A stretch of DNA of 64,000 bases from contig CM049306.1 of assembly GCA_026874595.1 (NCBI GenBank), forward strand, positions 82,240,142 to 82,304,141. Direction: 5' to 3'. Position 1 is the stretch's first letter; each line of letters begins with the position of its first letter. A program made the position numbers and the translations under genes. Below are positions 1 through 11,209 of this stretch, piece by piece. This DNA comes from Sipunculus nudus (lineage: Eukaryota; Annelida; Sipuncula; Golfingiida; Sipunculidae). The notes under the pieces are model-generated. The model ran no database searches, was not told the origin of the DNA, and worked only from the letters and a program-made list of their open reading frames with translations.

Positions 1-1002
1 TAACTATACTTGACAAGGTCCGGGGATATGGCTGTTCTGACCCGAAATCAAAAGAATTTTTTTATGGGCAGTGCTCACGCTGAGGGTCTTTTAAAAACAC
101 AAAGACATTGACATATTTCATGAATATGCTCCCAAATTGTTATGATGTTCGGACAATTTTACTCTTGATTATTGGTTGATAAATTAAAATATTTACATGT
201 TCACCTTTATGTGAGCTTGACCCAAAATGTAACTAGGAAAAGAAAAAGCTTTTTACGTGTGGCTTTGCCCAGGTCTAGCAATAAAAACGGTGAAAAGAGC
301 TAAGTTATCCGATAGCATTCCGTTAACCTTTTGACAGTTCATCTGATACCATCAACAAAACAACATAAAATATGAGACAACAACGGTTATTAGGCAATAC
401 CTTTTTGGAATCGGACAAGTGCATCAATAAAAAAAATTCCAAAAAAACTTCGATAGTAACGGGGCAATACTACACGCAGCAGCAGCTTGCCGATTAAGCA
501 AGCTTTCCACAAACGCTTGTCGGCAAGTTTTTCTTATTACTCTAGGAGCATGAAATCACGTAGGCTCCTGTCATAGTCGATGGACCCATAGATAGGTAGC
601 CTTGTTAGAGTCAGCAGGAATTCTCTGCTGCCATTCCGATCCGTGACCCAAAGGTTGTTAAAGGTGTTGAGCTCTCTCATTTCAAGGCCAACGCAAAAAA
701 AATTCGTCTTGTGTGACGTTTGAATCAAACAATTAACATTGTGGAAAGGTATCGAAAATCTTACCAATCAACTGAGCCTGTCCCGTTTCCGGTCTATATG
801 CTCGTTTTCAGACGGCGTGTGAACAATGTATTGTATGCATTTTATTCCTTCGATTTGAATAGAAATTTGGATTTCGGCCAAAACACGTATTGGCTTATTC
901 ATGAAATGGACACCAGAGAGGGAAGCTTAGTCAAGGTCTGTGAAAGAGAAGCTACGGACTGGGTGGTATATGGAGATGTCTTGGAGTCTGTATGTCGGAC
1001 CT
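1..1002. repeat. Tandem segmental duplication, copy 1 (~1 kb unit)
   Basis: The text from base 1 (cggggatatggctgttctga) recurs from about 1003. Similarity runs for about 700 bases through the microtext 'gctttgcccaggtctagcaa' and a conserved hairpin (arms CTTGCCGA/TCGGCAAG) at about 488-528. Only this copy has the final ~300 bases (about 690-1002) holding the plus-strand reading frame. Divergence judged by eye in the best-aligned part is near 9 percent, so the duplication is not recent. Confidence 0.9.
537..680 (-). CDS. Candidate terminal exon of an unrecognised gene (copy 1)
   Basis: I do not recognise the product. The last 48 codons on the minus strand, from a Met-Arg-Glu start of similarity to a TAA stop at 539-537, are open in both copies of the tandem duplication and end with the same residues (RDFMLLE). 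The core reads LWVTDRNGSREFLLTLTRLP. A T-rich stretch followed by an AG just upstream on the minus strand could be a splice acceptor, so a 3' terminal exon is possible. Of 13 differences from copy 2, about eight change the amino acid and they fall on all codon positions. There is therefore no sign of strong constraint, and the frame may be open by chance or decayed. A hairpin lies just past the stop in both copies. Confidence 0.3.
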   Translation of the reverse strand: MRELNTFNNLWVTDRNGSREFLLTLTRLPIYGSIDYDRSLRDFMLLE

Positions 1003-1004
1003 AA
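762..1004 (+). CDS. Exon-like coding remnant of an unrecognised protein family
   Basis: The plus strand is open from about 720 to a TAA at 1002-1004. Similarity to 31211-31430 starts near 762. The product contains MLVFRRRVNN, IHEMDTR and VVYGDVLES, and I cannot place the family. The support for coding is comparative. Between here and the 31.2-kb copy, differences in the well-aligned stretch fall mostly at third codon positions (for example CCG/CCT, CGG/CGT, GTG/GTA, GTA/GTT), as expected for a frame once under protein-level selection. No strong splice sites or start context could be fixed, so this may be one exon or a fragment of a repeated gene family. The duplicated flank at 1003 begins exactly at its stop. 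Confidence 0.4.
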   Translation, partial: YQSTEPVPFPVYMLVFRRRVNNVLYAFYSFDLNRNLDFGQNTYWLIHEMDTREGSLVKVCEREATDWVVYGDVLESVCRT

Positions 1005-1705
1005 ATATACTTGAAAAGTTGCGGGGATATGGCTGTTCTGACCCGAAATCAAAAGATTGTTATTAGGGGCAGTGCTCACGCTGAGGGTCTTTTAAAAATC
1101 ACCAAGACATTGACATATTTAATGAATATGCTCCCAAATTGCAATGATGTTCGGACAATTTTACTCTTGATTATTAGTTGATAAATAAAAATAATTAAAT
1201 GTACGACTTTATGTGAGCATGACCCAAAATGTAACTAGGAAAAGAAAAAGCATTTTACGTGTGGCTTTGCCCAGGTCTAGCAATAAAAACGGTAAAAAGA
1301 GCTAAGTTATCCGATAGCATTCCGTTAACCTTATGACAGTTCATCTGATACCATCAACAAAACAACATAAAATAGGAGACAACAAAAATTATTAGGCAAA
1401 TACCTTTGTGGAATCAGACAAGTGCATTAATAAAAAATATTCCAAGAATTCTTTGACAGTAACGGCGCAATACTACACGCAGCTGCAGCTTGCCGATTAA
1501 GCAAGCTTTTCACATACGCTTGTCGGCAAGTTTTTCTTATTACTCTAGAAGCATGAAATCACGTAATCTCCTGTAATAGTCGATGGACCCATGGATAGGT
1601 AGCCTTGTTAAAGTCAGCAGGAATTCTCTGCTGCCATCCCGCTCCGTGACCCAGAGGTTGTTCAAGATGTTGTGCTCTCTCACTTCAAGGCATACGCAAA
1701 AAGTG
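1003..1705. repeat. Tandem segmental duplication, copy 2 (shorter)
   Basis: This is a direct repeat of bases 1 to about 700 in the same orientation. It keeps the hairpin near its right end (about 1491-1533) and the minus-strand exon-like frame, then diverges at about 1700. The plus-strand frame found in copy 1 is absent here. Either copy 2 lost it or copy 1 gained it. Confidence 0.88.
1540..1683 (-). CDS. Candidate terminal exon of an unrecognised gene (copy 2)
   Basis: This is the counterpart of the frame at 537-680. It is open over the same 48 codons with the same stop, and the core reads LWVTERDGSREFLLTLTRLP. It begins Val-Arg-Glu-His instead of Met-Arg-Glu-Leu, so it has no Met at the homologous position. 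That fits an exon better than a free-standing gene. No upstream coding exon can be linked to it and no domain family is recognised. Confidence 0.28.
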   Translation of the reverse strand: MREHNILNNLWVTERDGSREFLLTLTRLPIHGSIDYYRRLRDFMLLE

Positions 1706-1829
1706 TGAAGACGTTCCCTGAATAAGGTGGAACATTAGGAAATGCTTGAGAAAACCATAACTTGTACCATGACCTCTTAGAAAGTGAAACAGACTTATAG
1801 CGTTCATTTTGATATCCGAGCTAGCGTCT

Positions 1830-1869
<40 letters not shown>

Positions 1870-3097
1870 ATCAACATCAAAAACGGAAACTGAATAGGGC
1901 GGACGGAGTCTGGAATTAATGTCTAACTGGCAGATTTGATTACATTCATACTAACCGTCACTGACAGATAGAGGTTATACAGAGACCATGCACTGTCGGC
2001 TGCTGTCTCCGCTCCTCGGGCGACCGTCGTCAAACAGCTGAAGGGTGTAGCTATTAACACTAACGAGCAGGCTTAGTGGAGATGATCCGGTGCTTCTTTA
2101 TTGATCAGGTCGAATGCCTTCGCGGAGTCAATGAAAACTGGTAGGGTGTTCTGCACAATCGATCATTTCCCTATTTATGCTGCGTACTAATCGAAACAGG
2201 ATGGTGTAGGCTAATACATTGCACACAAGAAATAATAATGATGTTGTTTATGGATGAATGTATTCACATAAAAATAAACTGGCAGTCAGAACCCGGCCTG
2301 CCAGGTCACTTTACTTTAAGAAAAGATTTTTGAGGAAATGACGGCAAAAATAATACTTTCAAGATCGCCTCTTCAGTCTATTGATTATAAAGAAGATGTT
2401 ACACTTCTTTTATCTGTAATACTTGCTCTTTTTTACTTACATGCATCTAGTATCGGTTTTCTCATGTAATGATAATATTCTATCCGCATACCTGATATGT
2501 TAGATATATAAGACGTATAGGTTTTTGTTACAATATTGCGGTATCTGCCAATATTTGTTATAAACGCGTTGGTTTACTCCTGTACATAATGGGAAATAAA
2601 TTTGCTCCGGGTACGATCAGGGGCGCAAACATAAGCATAGCTTGCACCTGGTGGCCGTACCGCTGAACTTCACAGTTCAAGATTTTTCAAGCTTCCAACC
2701 GCTGTATCGACTTTCATGTTTCATATCCTTGTTATTTGCCCTTGCGCAAAATCGGACCTCTGGTCATGCAGTCTTTTATGGTAAGCAAACGCACGTGAAT
2801 TGTGTATATTTACACATAGAACCAAAGCAACGTACAAAACGATGAATTTGAGATAATAAGTCCATTTACCGGGATTGTGTTGTTGGGAAACTATTGCATT
2901 CAACAAAAATAATTAATAGCATGAGATAATCCATAATTGCAAATGTTTATGTACCTATAAGATCAACCGAATCGCTTTCGGTCCAAAATTGAAAAAAAAA
3001 ATCACCTGTATTTGTACAGAGATGACTGATTTCTTCAAAACAAAGAACAAGATGCGATACTTAACGCACCTTAATCTTGAAATCTGTATTATAGAAG
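1706..3097. other. No gene recognised; one GA microsatellite
   Basis: Apart from the (GA)n tract at 1832-1866 this is unique-looking AT-rich DNA. A short open stretch at 2642-2845 (+) includes the words VPLNFTV, discussed under the findings. No exon can be defended. Confidence 0.6.
1832..1866. repeat. (GA)n microsatellite
   Basis: An uninterrupted GA dinucleotide tract of about 17 units, flanked by the words gatatccgag and gatatcaaca. Confidence 0.97.
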
Positions 3098-3120
3098 CAT
3101 ATATATATATATATATATAT
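3098..3120. repeat. (TA)n microsatellite
   Basis: About 11 TA units directly before the dispersed repeat at 3140. Confidence 0.95.
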
Positions 3121-3139
3121 CCGCCACGTGTTAGCTATG

Positions 3140-3392
3140 ACTTATTCGGCCAATATTCTCATTCATGCATAATTGACTCTAACATTGTGGATAATCTTTG
3201 ATTACGTTCCTGAATCCGGGTCTTGTGCCGGATCCACACCAAAATCTATTCGATCCTTCCTTGGCCCATGCTCGAAAAGTCATGAGACTCCGTTCATGAC
3301 TTCGTGATTTATTTTTTGAACAACACAGATGCACATACAAACACATTTTACGAACGGGGATGAACGCATACAGTCCTGGCGGAGGCAATAAT
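3140..3392 (-). repeat. Dispersed repeat family C, copy 1
   Basis: In minus orientation it carries the family hallmarks: a GGAGGCAATAA-like end (read on plus at about 3379), 'cgaacggggatgaacgca', and 'gtgccggatccaca'. The same ordered words occur at 47308, 49655 and 56884. The family has no recognisable reading frame. It is probably a non-autonomous element or SINE-like sequence, but no promoter boxes were found. Confidence 0.75.
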
Positions 3393-3699
3393 ATATATCG
3401 ACTGGAAAAAGGTAAATTACTTCAGCCCTGGCATATTGATGTGGTAAAAGCTCATGTTAAAGGCTTGTTTAATTAGAAAAAGAGAATTCCTAAGAATGTC
3501 AAGAGACAGGTAACATGTGAACATGAAGTTCACATGAGGAATGACCTATAATTACTAATTCATTAATGCCGATCGAAAAGGGCAGGTATTCATCTACTTT
3601 TTCTGTGCAATATATGTGTTTTCTGGTTTACTGTCTATACATCCTAATGAACTTTGGATAATACCAACTAAGACAATTTCGTATAACGTTTCTGTGACC
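3393..3699. other. Spacer between two dispersed repeats, nothing recognised
   Basis: AT-rich sequence without repeats shared elsewhere in the window and without an arguable reading frame. Confidence 0.5.
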
Positions 3700-4265
3700 A
3701 ACCGACTCAGTAGGCAATGATAATTGAGCTGGTAAGCCTATGCTTCATACAAGCAATATTCAGGAATGCATCGCAGTTGTCTTCCATCATGTTGCATTCA
3801 TATTGTGGTTAACAGCCCATAATCTTAAGTTTATATTACGAATGATGAATTAACACAAATGAATACATGTGAACTCACAACCCAAACAGAAACCCCATCT
3901 CTATTGAATCGAGTCATTTCCTGTATAGCGTACAAATTGGCTGCTCTGAAGTAACCCATTCGAGCCAGGCTTGTATTCATGCGATCAGAAATTCAACAAA
4001 CAGGCAGAGGGGTTTTCTAATATGCTTAGTTAAAACGGAACTTTTCTCGCTCATGTTTGGTTTGTTAGAAAGTTCACAAAAATGGTAAGGATTAGTCTGG
4101 TTAATGTCAATTTAGAGTGTACTTGTAGGTCATGAGGCATTGTCAAAAATGAGGAAAATATTTATTCTTATTGGGCCTTAAAATGCGTTCCGCAGACCAA
4201 GATGTAAAGGCAGTCTGACAGCCAGTAATCTGGTCGTAATGTCAGTTGCCGATATGGCGCTATGA
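3700..4265 (+). repeat. Dispersed repeat family A, copy 1
   Basis: About 565 bases that match 13702-14265 (reverse orientation) and 56030-56575 (same orientation). Shared landmarks in order are cgactcagtaggcaat, gttgcattcatattgtgg, gaattaacacaa, ctcacaacccaaac, ggtcatttcctgtat-like text, ttgttagaaag and atctggtcgtaatg. No coding frame is shared by the copies. The ends are not obviously inverted repeats, so the class is undetermined. Confidence 0.82.
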
Positions 4266-4267
4266 TG

Positions 4268-4612
4268 GTTGTATGAGCTTGTTTATCTACAATATGTTAG
4301 TATACACAACAAATGTTGACAACCGGGAAAAAAAGCATGTAACCTAAGGTGGTTGGTTGCATATTTGCGCAAGCTGAAATGTCACTAGCTCCAAGACACC
4401 CTTTGTGAAACTCTGGTTCATATGACATATGTCCTTGTTGAATGTGCTTTGATTATTTTGGCGGGACCCCCACATGTTATTAACATATTGATGTAAACAA
4501 AACGAACATCTTGTGTGCGATTGGATCAGCGTTTTCAGACTTATTTGTATAAAAGTTCTAAGGGATAAGGTTAAGTTACCAGAAATCAGATACAGGAATT
4601 ATATTCCCCTTA
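4268..4612 (-). mobile_element. Family B MITE fragment (TTAA type), truncated copy
   Basis: The reverse complement follows the element at 44908-45358 from its middle to one end. Shared words are gcttgtttatc, aaatgttgacaa, catgtaacctaaggtgg, tttggcggg and tataaaag. It stops at a CTTAAAG (about 4608), where the intact copy ends at TTAA. The other end is missing and abuts family A copy 1, so one has inserted into or recombined with the other. Confidence 0.7.
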
Positions 4613-5149
4613 AAGTAAAGTCTATTATTTTGTGGGTTCATGTTGAAGTGGGTATTATAGTCATTCTCCTTGTCTCAAGAGAGAAATACCCTGGCCCATC
4701 AAAGTAGTGATCCAATGTAGCACTGTTACATCTTGGCGCCAAACTATGGCGTCGGTTAAGGTGGACGGCCGGCATGGTTATAACAGGAACAAAAGGCTGG
4801 GACAGTCAATACAGCAATACGGTGTGCACCGCCGATGCTGCCAGAAAGTATTACCGAAAATGCAGATGGAATGCTTCCAACTTATTCGAAATGTATACCG
4901 ATACGCTCATAAACTTCAAAAACTTCAAAGACACATTCATATTATTTAAAATTTTTATTGAATATGTACCAACGAACATATCTTTTATATGAATTTGCTA
5001 GTGTTATCATATATAGAAAAAAAAGACCTTTCATCAATTAAATGACTGTGTCAGATAATGTTTAACATAATCAAGTTCCTATTTGCAATATGCTTTTTCT
5101 GTTCTTTGAGATAAAGATTTTTTTTTTTCAAAATATGGGAAACCTGCTG

Positions 5150-5150
5150 C

Positions 5151-5194
<44 letters not shown>
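5150..5194. repeat. (AAT)n microsatellite
   Basis: About 14 uninterrupted AAT units following 'gctgcat'. Confidence 0.96.
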
Positions 5195-5988
5195 TTAAAG
5201 CAGACTGTTAAATCCATATTCGCAATATACTTTCAAAACACGTTGAATGATATATGAAACAGTCTGATAATTGAGCTACAGCATGATTTGTTTAGGAATA
5301 ATTTTAGTAATAATAAATTGATAAATATAAAAATATTAAATATTAATTTGTATAAAACGTGTGTGTATCTTAACTATTTGTTGGTTATTCTCAAGGAACG
5401 AAGTTAATATGGTTACTACAAGCCATATGTCTTTCAGCTAGGGCAGACATTTTCCATTCTGTCTAAAACTGATCCCGATTTCTTAGAATAACGGTATTTA
5501 CATTATTGATCTTAAATGGGTCACGGGATTATCTGTCTATGAATATATAAGCACGCCACAAGCTGTTGGGGTACAATTGTAAGTAATATATATACAACTG
5601 AAGAAACATACTTCTTATAAATAATGGAAACACTGAGGTCAAATCGAGGAACCGGCTTATTATTTTTCCGGTTGTGGACCTTTCGGTTTTAAGCTAAAAT
5701 AGTTTGAAATATTTATTCAAATAAATTACTGAACAAGTATCTGTGGTAGGGCCTAAAATACATAAAAATACCGGATATTCCGGTCACGCCTAGTAACGTA
5801 AGCCGGGCACGTTACGGGATGTCTTCTAAGGATTAAAGTTAAACCCGGTTCTGCTGTGGACATTTGCTGCATATAAAAGAGAAGATTAAAGTGAATTTTA
5901 TACGGGGGCAGGAATTAGGGTCTAATAAAGACATGACATTAATTAGAACTACACGGGGGAACACCCACCGCGTGCCTGGAGAGGTCGC

Positions 5989-6051
5989 AACTTATTTCCC
6001 TGGTGAATAGCAGCTCCGCAGAAACCTTGCACTTGCTTGAGGAAATAAGTT
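5989..6051. repeat. Perfect 11-bp inverted repeat beside the 650-bp array
   Basis: AACTTATTTCC at 5989-5999 and its exact reverse complement GGAAATAAGTT at 6041-6051, with a 41-base loop. It ends about 47 bases before the first tandem unit. Confidence 0.8.
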
Positions 6052-6098
6052 TTTAATTTTTCCTTGTTTACGCTGCGGTTGCAGCGAGAAAAGATTTA

Positions 6099-9000
6099 AA
6101 ATGTGACTGACATGTTCAAGAAGGTTCATTGATATTGCTAAGCCCCCGGTATACTGCTGGAGTTGGCGGTTTTAAGTTTTGACTGAATTCCCATATGGCC
6201 AAAATAAAAAAAAGTATGGTTCTCAGGCATTTTTTTTACCAGAAATCAATGCGGGCGGTTTTTTTTTATTTTTAATTTTTTGGTATATTTTGATAAAAAT
6301 GTCAAATGATAAGGGAAAAGAATGATAATTACATATTTTTTTGCTAAACAAGTAAAAGCATTACTTAACAAAGGAAACTGTATGACTTAATCTTCTTGTA
6401 AGAAATGTCCGAGCAGCTGAAGCTCAAAATTAATAAGTTTATATTGAAAATCAGAATAAAAATTTTTGATGCGGGGGTTTAAAATTGATGCGGGTGGTGC
6501 CTGCATGAGAACCATACTTTTTATTTTTTTTTTTGCCTAAGTACTCAGTATTGGACATGGTGTAATGCCGCTTGTCATTGAAAGTTGGAGCTGAAAACCT
6601 CAACAGTTTTAGGGCAAAAATGGCAAAATTCATTTTGTCTAGATATCTTTGTTTGACTTTTAAACTCCTGTGAACCCCTCAGCTATACTGAAACTCGAAA
6701 ATCCGGAAGGATCAATTACGAAACATAATTTTCTTGTCACATGTTTTAAAATGTGACTGACATGTTCAAGAAGGTTCATTGATATTGCTAAGCCCCCGGT
6801 ATACTGCTGGAGTTGGCGGTTTTAAGTTTTTACTGAATTCCCATAAGGCCAAAATAAAAAAAAGTATGGTTCTCAGGCATTTTTTTTACCAGAAATCAAT
6901 GCGGGCGGTTTTTTTTTATTTTTAATTTTTTGGTATATTTTGATAAAAATGTCAAATGATAAGGGAAAAGAATGATAATTACATATTTTTTTGCTAAACA
7001 AGTAAAAGCATTACTTAACAAAGGAAACTGTATGACTTAATCTTCTTGTAAGAAATGTCCGAGCAGCTGAAGCTCAAAATTAATAAGTTTATATTGAAAA
7101 TCAGAATAAAAATTTTTGATGCGGGGGTTTAAAATTGATGCGGGTGGTGCCTGCATGAGAACCATACCTTTTATTTTTTTTTTTGCCTAAGTACTCAGTA
7201 TTGGACATGGTGTAATGCCGCTTGTCATTGAAAGTTGGAGCTGAAAACCTCAACAGTTTTAGGGCAAAAATGGCAAAATTCATTTTGTCTAGATATCTTT
7301 GTTTGACTTTTAAACTCCTGTGAACCCCTCAGCTATACTGAAACTCGAAAATCCGGAAGGATCAATTACGAAACATAATTTTCTTGTCACATGTTTTAAA
7401 ATGTGACTGACATGTTCAAGAAGGTTCATTGATATTGCTAAGCCCCCGGTATACTGCTGGAGTTGGCGGTTTTAAGTTTTGACTGAATTCCCATATGGCC
7501 AAAATAAAAAAAAGTATGGTTCTCAGGCATTTTTTTTACCAGAAATCAATGCGGGCGGTTTTTTTTTATTTTTAATTTTTTGGTATATTTTGATAAAAAT
7601 GTCAAATGATAAGGGAAAAGAATGATAATTACATATTTTTTTGCTAAACAAGTAAAAGCATTACTTAACAAAGGAAACTGTATGACTTAATCTTCTTGTA
7701 AGAAATGTCCGAGCAGCTGAAGCTCAAAATTAATAAGTTTATATTGAAAATCAGAATAAAAATTTTTGATGCGGGGGTTTAAAATTGATGCGGGTGGTGC
7801 CTGCATGAGAACCATACTTTTTATTTTTTTTTTTTGCCTAAGTACTCAGTATTGGACATGGTGTAATGCCGCTTGTCATTGAAAGTTGGAGCTGAAAACC
7901 TCAACAGTTTTAGGGCAAAAATGGCAAAATTCATTTTGTCTAGATATCTTTGTTTGACTTTTAAACTCCTGTGAACCCCTCAGCTATACTGAAACTCGAA
8001 AATCCGGAAGGATCAATTACGAAACATAATTTTCTTGTCACATGTTTTAAAATGTGACTGACATGTTCAAGAAGGTTCATTGATATTGCTAAGCCCCCGG
8101 TATACTGCTGGAGTTGGCGGTTTTAAGTTTTTACTGAATTCCCATAAGGCCAAAATAAAAAAAAGTATGGTTCTCAGGCATTTTTTTTTACCAGAAATCA
8201 ATGCGGGCGGTTTTTTTTTATTTTTAATTTTTTGGTATATTTTGATAAAAATGTCAAATGATAAGGGAAAAGAATGATAATTACATATTTTTTTGCTAAA
8301 CAAGTAAAAGCATTACTTAACAAAGGAAACTGTATGACTTAATCTTCTTGTAAGAAATGTCCGAGCAGCTGAAGCTCAAAATTAATAAGTTTATATTGAA
8401 AATCAGAATAAAAATTTTTGATGCGGGGGTTTAAAATTGATGCGGGTGGTGCCTGCATGAGAACCATATCTTTTATTTTTTTTTTTGCCTAAGTACTCAG
8501 TATTGGACATGGTGTAATGCCGCTTGTCATTGAAAGTTAGAGCTGAAAACCTCAACAGTTTTAGGGCAAAAATGGCAAAATTCATTTTGTCTAGATATCT
8601 TTGTTTGACTTTTAAACTCCTGTGAACCCCTCAGCTATACTGAAACTCGAAAATCCGGAAGGATCAATTACGAAACATAATTTTCTTGTCACATGTTTTA
8701 AAATGTGACTGACATGTTCAAGAAGGTTCATTGATATTGCTAAGCCCCCGGTATACTGCTGGAGTTGGCGGTTTTAAGTTTTTACTGAATTCCCATAAGG
8801 CCAAAATAAAAAAAAGTATGGTTCTCAGGCATTTTTTTTACCAGAAATCAATGCGGGCGGTTTTTTTTTATTTTTAATTTTTTGGTATATTTTGATAAAA
8901 ATGTCAAATGATAAGGGAAAAGAATGATAATTACATATTTTTTTGCTAAACAAGTAAAAGCATTACTTAACAAAGGAAACTGTATGACTTAATGTTCTTG

Positions 9001-10000
9001 TAAGAAATGTCCGAGCAGCTGAAGCTCAAAATTAATAAGTTTATATTGAAAATCAGAATAAAAATTTTTGATGCGGGGGTTTAAAATTGATGCGGGTGGT
9101 GCCTGCATGAGAACCATACCTTTTATTTTTTTTTTTTTGCCTAAGTACTCAGTATTGGACATGGTGTAATGCCGCTTGTCATTGAAAGTTGGAGCTGAAA
9201 ACCTCAACAGTTTTAGGGCAAAAATGGCAAAATTCATTTTGTCTAGATATCTTTGTTTGACTTTTAAACTCCTGTGAACCCCTCAGCTATACTGAAACTC
9301 GAAAATCCGGAAGGATCAATTACGAAACATAATTTTCTTGTCACATGTTTTAAAATGTGACTGACATGTTCAAGAAGGTTCATTGATATTGCTAAGCCCC
9401 CGGTATACTGCTGGAGTTGGCGGTTTTAAGTTTTTACTGAATTCCCATAAGGCCAAAATAAAAAAAAGTATGGTTCTCAGGCATTTTTTTTACCAGAAAT
9501 CAATGCGGGCGGTTTTTTTTTATTTTTAATTTTTTGGTATATTTTGATAAAAATGTCAAATGATAAGGGAAAAGAATGATAATTACATATTTTTTTGCTA
9601 AACAAGTAAAAGCATTACTTAACAAAGGAAACTGTATGACTTAATCTTCTTGTAAGAAATGTCCGAGCAGCTGAAGCTCAAAATTAATAAGTTTATATTG
9701 AAAATCAGAATAAAAATTTTTGATGCGGGGGTTTAAAATTGATGCGGGTGGTGCCTGCATGAGAACCATACCTTTTATTTTTTTTTTTGCCTAAGTACTC
9801 AGTATTGGACATGGTGTAATGCCGCTTGTCATTGAAAGTTGGAGCTGAAAACCTCAACAGTTTTAGGGCAAAAATGGCAAAATTCATTTTGTCTAGATAT
9901 CTTTGTTTGACTTTTAAACTCCTGTGAACCCCTCAGCTATACTGAAACTCGAAAATCCGGAAGGATCAATTACGAAACATAATTTTCTTGTCACATGTTT
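6099..10000. repeat. Tandem array: six near-identical ~650-bp units
   Basis: The anchor atgtgactgacatgttcaag occurs at 6101, 6751, 7401, 8052, 8703 and 9355, a period of 650-652. Units differ by a handful of substitutions and homopolymer-length changes, so the array is young or homogenised. Each unit holds an inverted pair (AGTATGGTTCTCAGGCA near its left third, and TGCCTGcatGAGAACCATACT about 290 bases on). Each junction between adjacent units holds the palindrome-like GTCACATgTTTTAAAATGTGAC split across both sides. A minus-strand 60-codon open stretch recurs in most units but has no protein features and should not be annotated as a gene. The array ends at 10000, where 'tcacatgttt' runs into unrelated sequence. 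Confidence 0.97.
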
Positions 10001-11115
10001 CACATCATTACGTCCATTTATATTTCATATGATGAAATCTGTCATGACTCTGAGGTTGTGTCTTTACTGATGTTTGTTTTGCCTAAAACTAAATATTTGA
10101 AAGTGAAGATAACTATGACCGTCGTCATTCAATCATGCTAGGGGAAACATAAAATGTAAATTTCCGAACTATCTGAAAGTTGCCCCCCCCCCCGCATGCA
10201 CAGGTGTGATCAAACTGGCGCCGTCTATAATCTTGTATGGTAGCGCTTGCCGGTTATGGAACCATAGATTTCTTTGGCTTACATATACCACACATATAGA
10301 TTTTGAATAGGATTAAGAAAATATTCCATGATGGAAGCTTGTGGTCCCTGAGCGCTTTAGAGTTCAAAATTCACTGTGCAATTTATTGTGAAGGAAAATG
10401 TTAACGATCAACGTTCGAAAAAAATATTTCTAAATATTAAGAAATGGCACGAAAAAAATGGAAATTCCAAGTAACTAGGTTAATAGGATCAAATTTGTAT
10501 CTTCTAAAGACATCACCTAATAATTGTATTTACTCGATCTTTATAAATCACTTCGTTTCCTGGGGGCTGTCTGTGTGTCTGTTATTTTTTCCTCTGTTTC
10601 TGCACGGTCGGCTTTTAACGAACTGTTCGAGACGTGTTTCTGAGAGTTTTCGGCACGCAGGAGTTAATGGTTCTCAGCAATGTGGTTATTATTGCGCGAC
10701 ATTTCGAACAATATAAAATATACCTAAAAAACACTGTAAAATGGATTTGACCGTACAGGTCGTTTTTCGCCTTACATTTCACATTGATAATATCGATTCG
10801 GATGAAATCTTAAATTTTGTGTCTTTGATTGTTGCCAGCAGGATTTATATTCCGGTCGTATAATTTAAACCTTGGACCTCGAACGTGTCACATAACGTAT
10901 CTTGTTTGCGAGATTACTCAACAATAATTGCTGATAGAATACAGATAACAGTTTTTTTTTAACCTTGGATGCTTTTCTTTATTTACCTTTAATATAAGTC
11001 GTGTATTACAAAATGTTATCTCACTTTGTATTAAGGAGCAAGCTTTGTACAAACAGGGTCAATCCAACAATCAAACATTTATAGTCGGCCATGTAAAAAA
11101 AAGATGTTCATCATT
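10001..11115. other. No gene recognised
   Basis: AT-rich sequence with a short C-run near 10185-10194. A 90-codon open stretch at 10444-10716 (+) has no recognisable domain and unconvincing composition. Confidence 0.55.
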
Positions 11116-11208
<93 letters not shown>

Positions 11209-11209
11209 T
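11116..11209. repeat. (TA)n microsatellite, interrupted
   Basis: Long TA tract broken by 'gtacat' and 'acat' units. Confidence 0.96.

Larger units (their letters stand above)
4613..6098. other. No gene recognised; trinucleotide repeat and a hairpin
   Basis: Contains the (AAT)n tract at 5150-5194 and an 11-bp inverted repeat at 5989-6051 next to the 650-bp array. Short overlapping open stretches at 4707-4992 (+) in two frames match nothing I know. Confidence 0.55.

Noticed and set aside
6451-9887. A 60-codon minus-strand reading frame repeated in most 650-bp units
   Set aside because: Copies are identical because the DNA is identical. The frame has no domain, shows no synonymous bias and is changed by homopolymer length in one unit.
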